The notes under the pieces were generated by a model that was not told the DNA's origin, ran no database searches, and saw only the letters and a list, made by a program, of their open reading frames with translations. A program made the translations under genes and the position numbers. Shown here in pieces: positions 7,544-9,628 of a stretch of DNA of 9,628 nt. The DNA is from an uncultured Massilia sp. Its GTDB lineage: Bacteria; Pseudomonadota; Gammaproteobacteria; Burkholderiales; Burkholderiaceae. Location of the stretch: the NCBI GenBank assembly GCA_946886065.1, contig CAMPHU010000177.1:1-9628 (forward strand), in the 5' to 3' direction. Each line of letters starts with the position of its first letter. The stretch's first letter is position 1.

Positions 7544-9454
7544 TTACTCGGCCTTGGTCTCCGCAGCCTTCGCAGTGACCTTCGCCTTCGCCTTTACCTT
7601 CAGCGCCTCGATGTAGTTCAGCATCTCCTGCTGACCCACGATACCGCCGATCTGCTCCGCTTCCTGCTGGCGGCGCGCCTGGTCGGGCTGGGCCGGCTGC
7701 GCGACCTTGCCGATGCGGTACACCGCATAGCCCTGCCCCGGCAGCTCCACGCCCACGTAGGCCGGCAGCTTGGTCACGTCCGCCTTCAGCGCGGCGATCG
7801 CGCCGGTCGGGTTGAACGGCGGCTCCTTGGTGCGCGAGACGATCTTGGCTTCGCCGAAACCGGTCGCATCGCCCGAGGCCTTCACGGCAGCCAGCTTCTG
7901 CTCGCCGGCGGCACGCGCCAGGCGGGCGGCTTCTTCGATGGTGACGCGCTGGCGGATCTGAGCCTCGACTTCGGCCAGCGGACGCTTGGCCGCCGGACGG
8001 AACTCGAGCACGCGGCCGGAGACCAGCACGCTCGGCGCCACTTCCACCGCTTCGGTGTTGCGCTTGTTCTTCACCGCGTCCACGCTGAACAGCGCGGTCA
8101 GGAACTTCTCGTTGTTCACCGGCGAATCGCCCAGGGCCGGATTCGGCTTGCGGGTCAGGTTGTCGACGGTCTGGATTTTCAGGCCCAGCTTGTCGGCCAC
8201 CGGCTTCAGGCTGTCCGACTGCTCGTACACGGTGTTGCCGAAGGTCTCGGCCAGCTCCGAATACTTCTTCGACATCTTCTGCTTCTTCAGGTCGGCCACG
8301 ATCTCGTCCTTCGCGGCTTCCAGCGGCTTCTGCGTCGCCGGCTTGACCGAGGTGACCTTGATCACGTGCCAGCCGAACTCCGACTTGACCAGGTTGCCGA
8401 TCTCGCCTTCCTTGAGCGCGTAGATCGCGTCTTCGACCGGCTTGACGAACAGGCCCTTCTCGACCACGCCGAGGTCGCCGCCCGCCTGAGCCGAGCCCGG
8501 GTCCTGCGATTGCGCCTTGGCGACGGCGGCGAAGTTCGCCGGGTTCTTGCGCACCTCGGCCAGGGCCGCCTCGGCTTTCGCCTTGGCCGCGGCCTCGTCG
8601 GCCGGCTTGGCGTCGCGCGCCACGGTGAACAGGATGTGGCTCGCAGTACGCTGCTCAGGCGTGGTGTAGGCCTTGAGGTTCTTGTTGTAGTACTCGGCGA
8701 CCTCGGCGTCGCTGACCTGCACCTGGCTCTCGACCACGGCCTGGTCGAACACGACATACTCCGCCTTCACCTGCTCCGGAATCTGGAACAGCGCGGCGTT
8801 CTTGTCGTAATAGGCCTTGACCATCTCGTCGGTGACCTTCACCTGCGGCAGGAAGTTCGTGATCGGGAAGATCAGTTCCTGGACTTCGCGCTCCTGGTCG
8901 TTGATGTTCGACAGGCGTGCCGTCACGCTGCGCGGCGCGAAGGCCGTGGCCTGGATCGCGTTCGACACCTGCTGGGCCGCCAGGTCGCGCGCCAGGCGTT
9001 GTTCGAACATCGGGCGGGTCATGCCCTGCGAGGCGGCGAAGGCCTTGTACGCATCGCCGTCCAGGCTGCCGTCCGGCTTGCGGAAGCCCGGGATCTGCAG
9101 CAGGGTCTTCATCAGCGACTGGTCGCTGACGGTCATGTGGTTGCGGTTGATCTCGGCGTTGATGGCGCGCTCGGCCACCAGGTTGTTGAGGACTGCCTGC
9201 TTGGCTTCCGGGGTCTCGAACAGCTTCTGGTCGAATTGTTCGCCCATCATCTGGCGTGCGCGGTCGATCTGGCGGCGCTGCGCGTCGTCCCATTCCTGCT
9301 GGGTGACCTTCTGGCCGGCCACCGTGGCCACGCCTTCGTTGGCGCTGCCGCGGTCCTGGTAGCTCTCGAGTCCAACGAGCACGAACGACGGCACGATCAG
9401 CAGCAGCAGTGCGCCCTGCATCACGCGCTTGTTGTTACGGACAAAATCAAACAT
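7544..9454 (-). CDS. ppiD: Membrane-anchored periplasmic folding factor PpiD (SurA N-terminal and parvulin-type PPIase domains)
   Basis: Chaperone thought to sit at the periplasmic exit of the Sec translocon and help newly exported proteins fold. The 636 residues (E. coli PpiD has about 623) begin with a short cytoplasmic MFDFVRNNKR and one membrane segment (about 13-29). A SurA-N-like helical chaperone region follows (about 35-250), then one parvulin-type domain (about 265-370) with TASHILF (270-276), SQDPGSAQAGGDLG (316-329) and SEFGWHVIKV (358-367), then a second chaperone region and a Lys/Ala-rich tail (617-636). The ATG at 9454 begins the canonical anchor; a weak AGG lies about 7 nt upstream. 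No clear promoter is visible in the 42 bp between it and the tRNA terminator. Its 3' end faces mnmH across a shared terminator. The peptidyl-prolyl isomerase activity is inferred from retained motifs. Confidence 0.94.
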   Translation of the reverse strand: MFDFVRNNKRVMQGALLLLIVPSFVLVGLESYQDRGSANEGVATVAGQKVTQQEWDDAQRRQIDRARQMMGEQFDQKLFETPEAKQAVLNNLVAERAINAEINRNHMTVSDQSLMKTLLQIPGFRKPDGSLDGDAYKAFAASQGMTRPMFEQRLARDLAAQQVSNAIQATAFAPRSVTARLSNINDQEREVQELIFPITNFLPQVKVTDEMVKAYYDKNAALFQIPEQVKAEYVVFDQAVVESQVQVSDAEVAEYYNKNLKAYTTPEQRTASHILFTVARDAKPADEAAAKAKAEAALAEVRKNPANFAAVAKAQSQDPGSAQAGGDLGVVEKGLFVKPVEDAIYALKEGEIGNLVKSEFGWHVIKVTSVKPATQKPLEAAKDEIVADLKKQKMSKKYSELAETFGNTVYEQSDSLKPVADKLGLKIQTVDNLTRKPNPALGDSPVNNEKFLTALFSVDAVKNKRNTEAVEVAPSVLVSGRVLEFRPAAKRPLAEVEAQIRQRVTIEEAARLARAAGEQKLAAVKASGDATGFGEAKIVSRTKEPPFNPTGAIAALKADVTKLPAYVGVELPGQGYAVYRIGKVAQPAQPDQARRQQEAEQIGGIVGQQEMLNYIEALKVKAKAKVTAKAAETKAE

Positions 9455-9496
9455 GGTCAGCCTATCAAGCTTGAAAATGCTTTAACAGCACAGTTT

Positions 9497-9524
9497 AAAA
9501 AAAAAGGCGAACTCGCGTTCGCCT
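9497..9524 (-). terminator. Rho-independent terminator downstream of tRNA-Asp
   Basis: On the minus strand AGGCGAAC, a GCGA tetraloop (GNRA type) and GTTCGCCT form a perfect 8-bp hairpin (9524-9505), followed by an unbroken T run (9 bases counting the last stem base, 9505-9497). It lies about 50 bp after the tRNA-Asp 3' end and 42 bp before the ppiD start, so it should end the tRNA transcript and separate it from ppiD. Confidence 0.93.
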
Positions 9525-9574
9525 CTTCTGGTCTCCCTGCGCTCCTTGCGGAGTCACCGGGCTTATCTGAATTC

Positions 9575-9628
9575 TGGCGGAGCGGACGGGGCTCGAACCC
9601 GCGACCCCCGGCGTGACAGGCCGGTATT
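9575..9628 (-). tRNA. tRNA-Asp(GUC), 5' end beyond right edge
   Basis: The minus strand reads from within the D-arm boundary to a genomically encoded CCA (9577-9575). The anticodon stem-loop has loop CTGTCAC with anticodon GTC (9617-9615) between CCGGC and GCCGG arms. The T-arm GCGGGTTCGAGCCCCGT contains the invariant TTCGA, and the acceptor 3' strand is CGCTCCG before CCA. This matches bacterial tRNA-Asp. Fifty-four of the expected 77 nucleotides are visible, so about 23 (5' acceptor strand and D-arm) are missing. Confidence 0.95.

Noticed and set aside
9481..9499. A/T-rich near-dyad TTTAA...TTAAA before ppiD as an operator
   Set aside because: The arms match over only five A/T bases and the centre is not symmetric, so it is too weak to call.
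9542..9553. Small hairpin CTCC-TTGC-GGAG between tRNA-Asp and its terminator
   Set aside because: Only four base pairs, with no T run; expected by chance in GC-rich sequence.
8366..9616. Plus-strand open frame of 416 codons opposite ppiD, running into the tRNA
   Set aside because: Shadow of ppiD; its last residues (GRGSNPRPPA) are the familiar false translation of an antisense tRNA T-arm.

Overview
This window has the look of a conserved chromosomal segment from a high-GC beta-proteobacterium of the Burkholderiales. The family Oxalobacteraceae (Massilia, Duganella or Janthinobacterium-like) is my best guess, from the gene order, the strong G/C third-position bias and the protein sequences; the genus is inference. 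Every large gene belongs to a recognised family, and I see no integrase, transposase, insertion sequence, CRISPR array, phage gene or toxin-antitoxin pair.

Layout, left to right. (1) Positions 1-3370, minus strand: a 5-oxoprolinase (fused HyuA-HyuB type, oplA) that is open without interruption for 1123 codons and runs off the left edge. (2) A 109-bp divergent intergenic region, then nnr (3480-4964, plus), the two-domain NAD(P)HX epimerase/dehydratase. (3) A YbbA/LolD-type ABC transporter ATPase (4961-5692, minus), whose stop codon overlaps that of nnr in one CTAG and whose start codon overlaps that of tesA in one CATG. (4) tesA (5691-6320, plus), an exported SGNH esterase/thioesterase, overlapping mnmH/selU (6317-7372, plus), the tRNA 2-selenouridine synthase, by ATGA. 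(5) A 171-bp convergent intergenic region with a REP-like hairpin and a strong bidirectional terminator. (6) ppiD (7544-9454, minus), a membrane-anchored periplasmic folding factor. (7) A strong terminator on the minus strand, then the 3' 54 nt of a tRNA-Asp(GUC) gene cut by the right edge.

How the genes fit together. oplA and nnr both deal with by-products of spontaneous chemistry: 5-oxoproline from glutamine/glutamate cyclisation, and hydrated NAD(P)H. They may share a divergent control region. ybbA, tesA and ybbB (mnmH) also lie in one neighbourhood in E. coli, so the central block looks like an old conserved cluster; the usual permease partner of YbbA (YbbP) is not beside it here. PpiD and TesA act outside the cytoplasm, while the others are cytoplasmic. 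A tRNA-Asp gene next to ppiD suggests that the lon/hup region may lie beyond the right edge (inference).

No gap between genes exceeds 300 bases. I found no candidate for a new biological system. The points most worth a second look are the palindromic sharing of start and stop codons around ybbA, the missing permease, and the metabolite-repair pairing of oplA and nnr.
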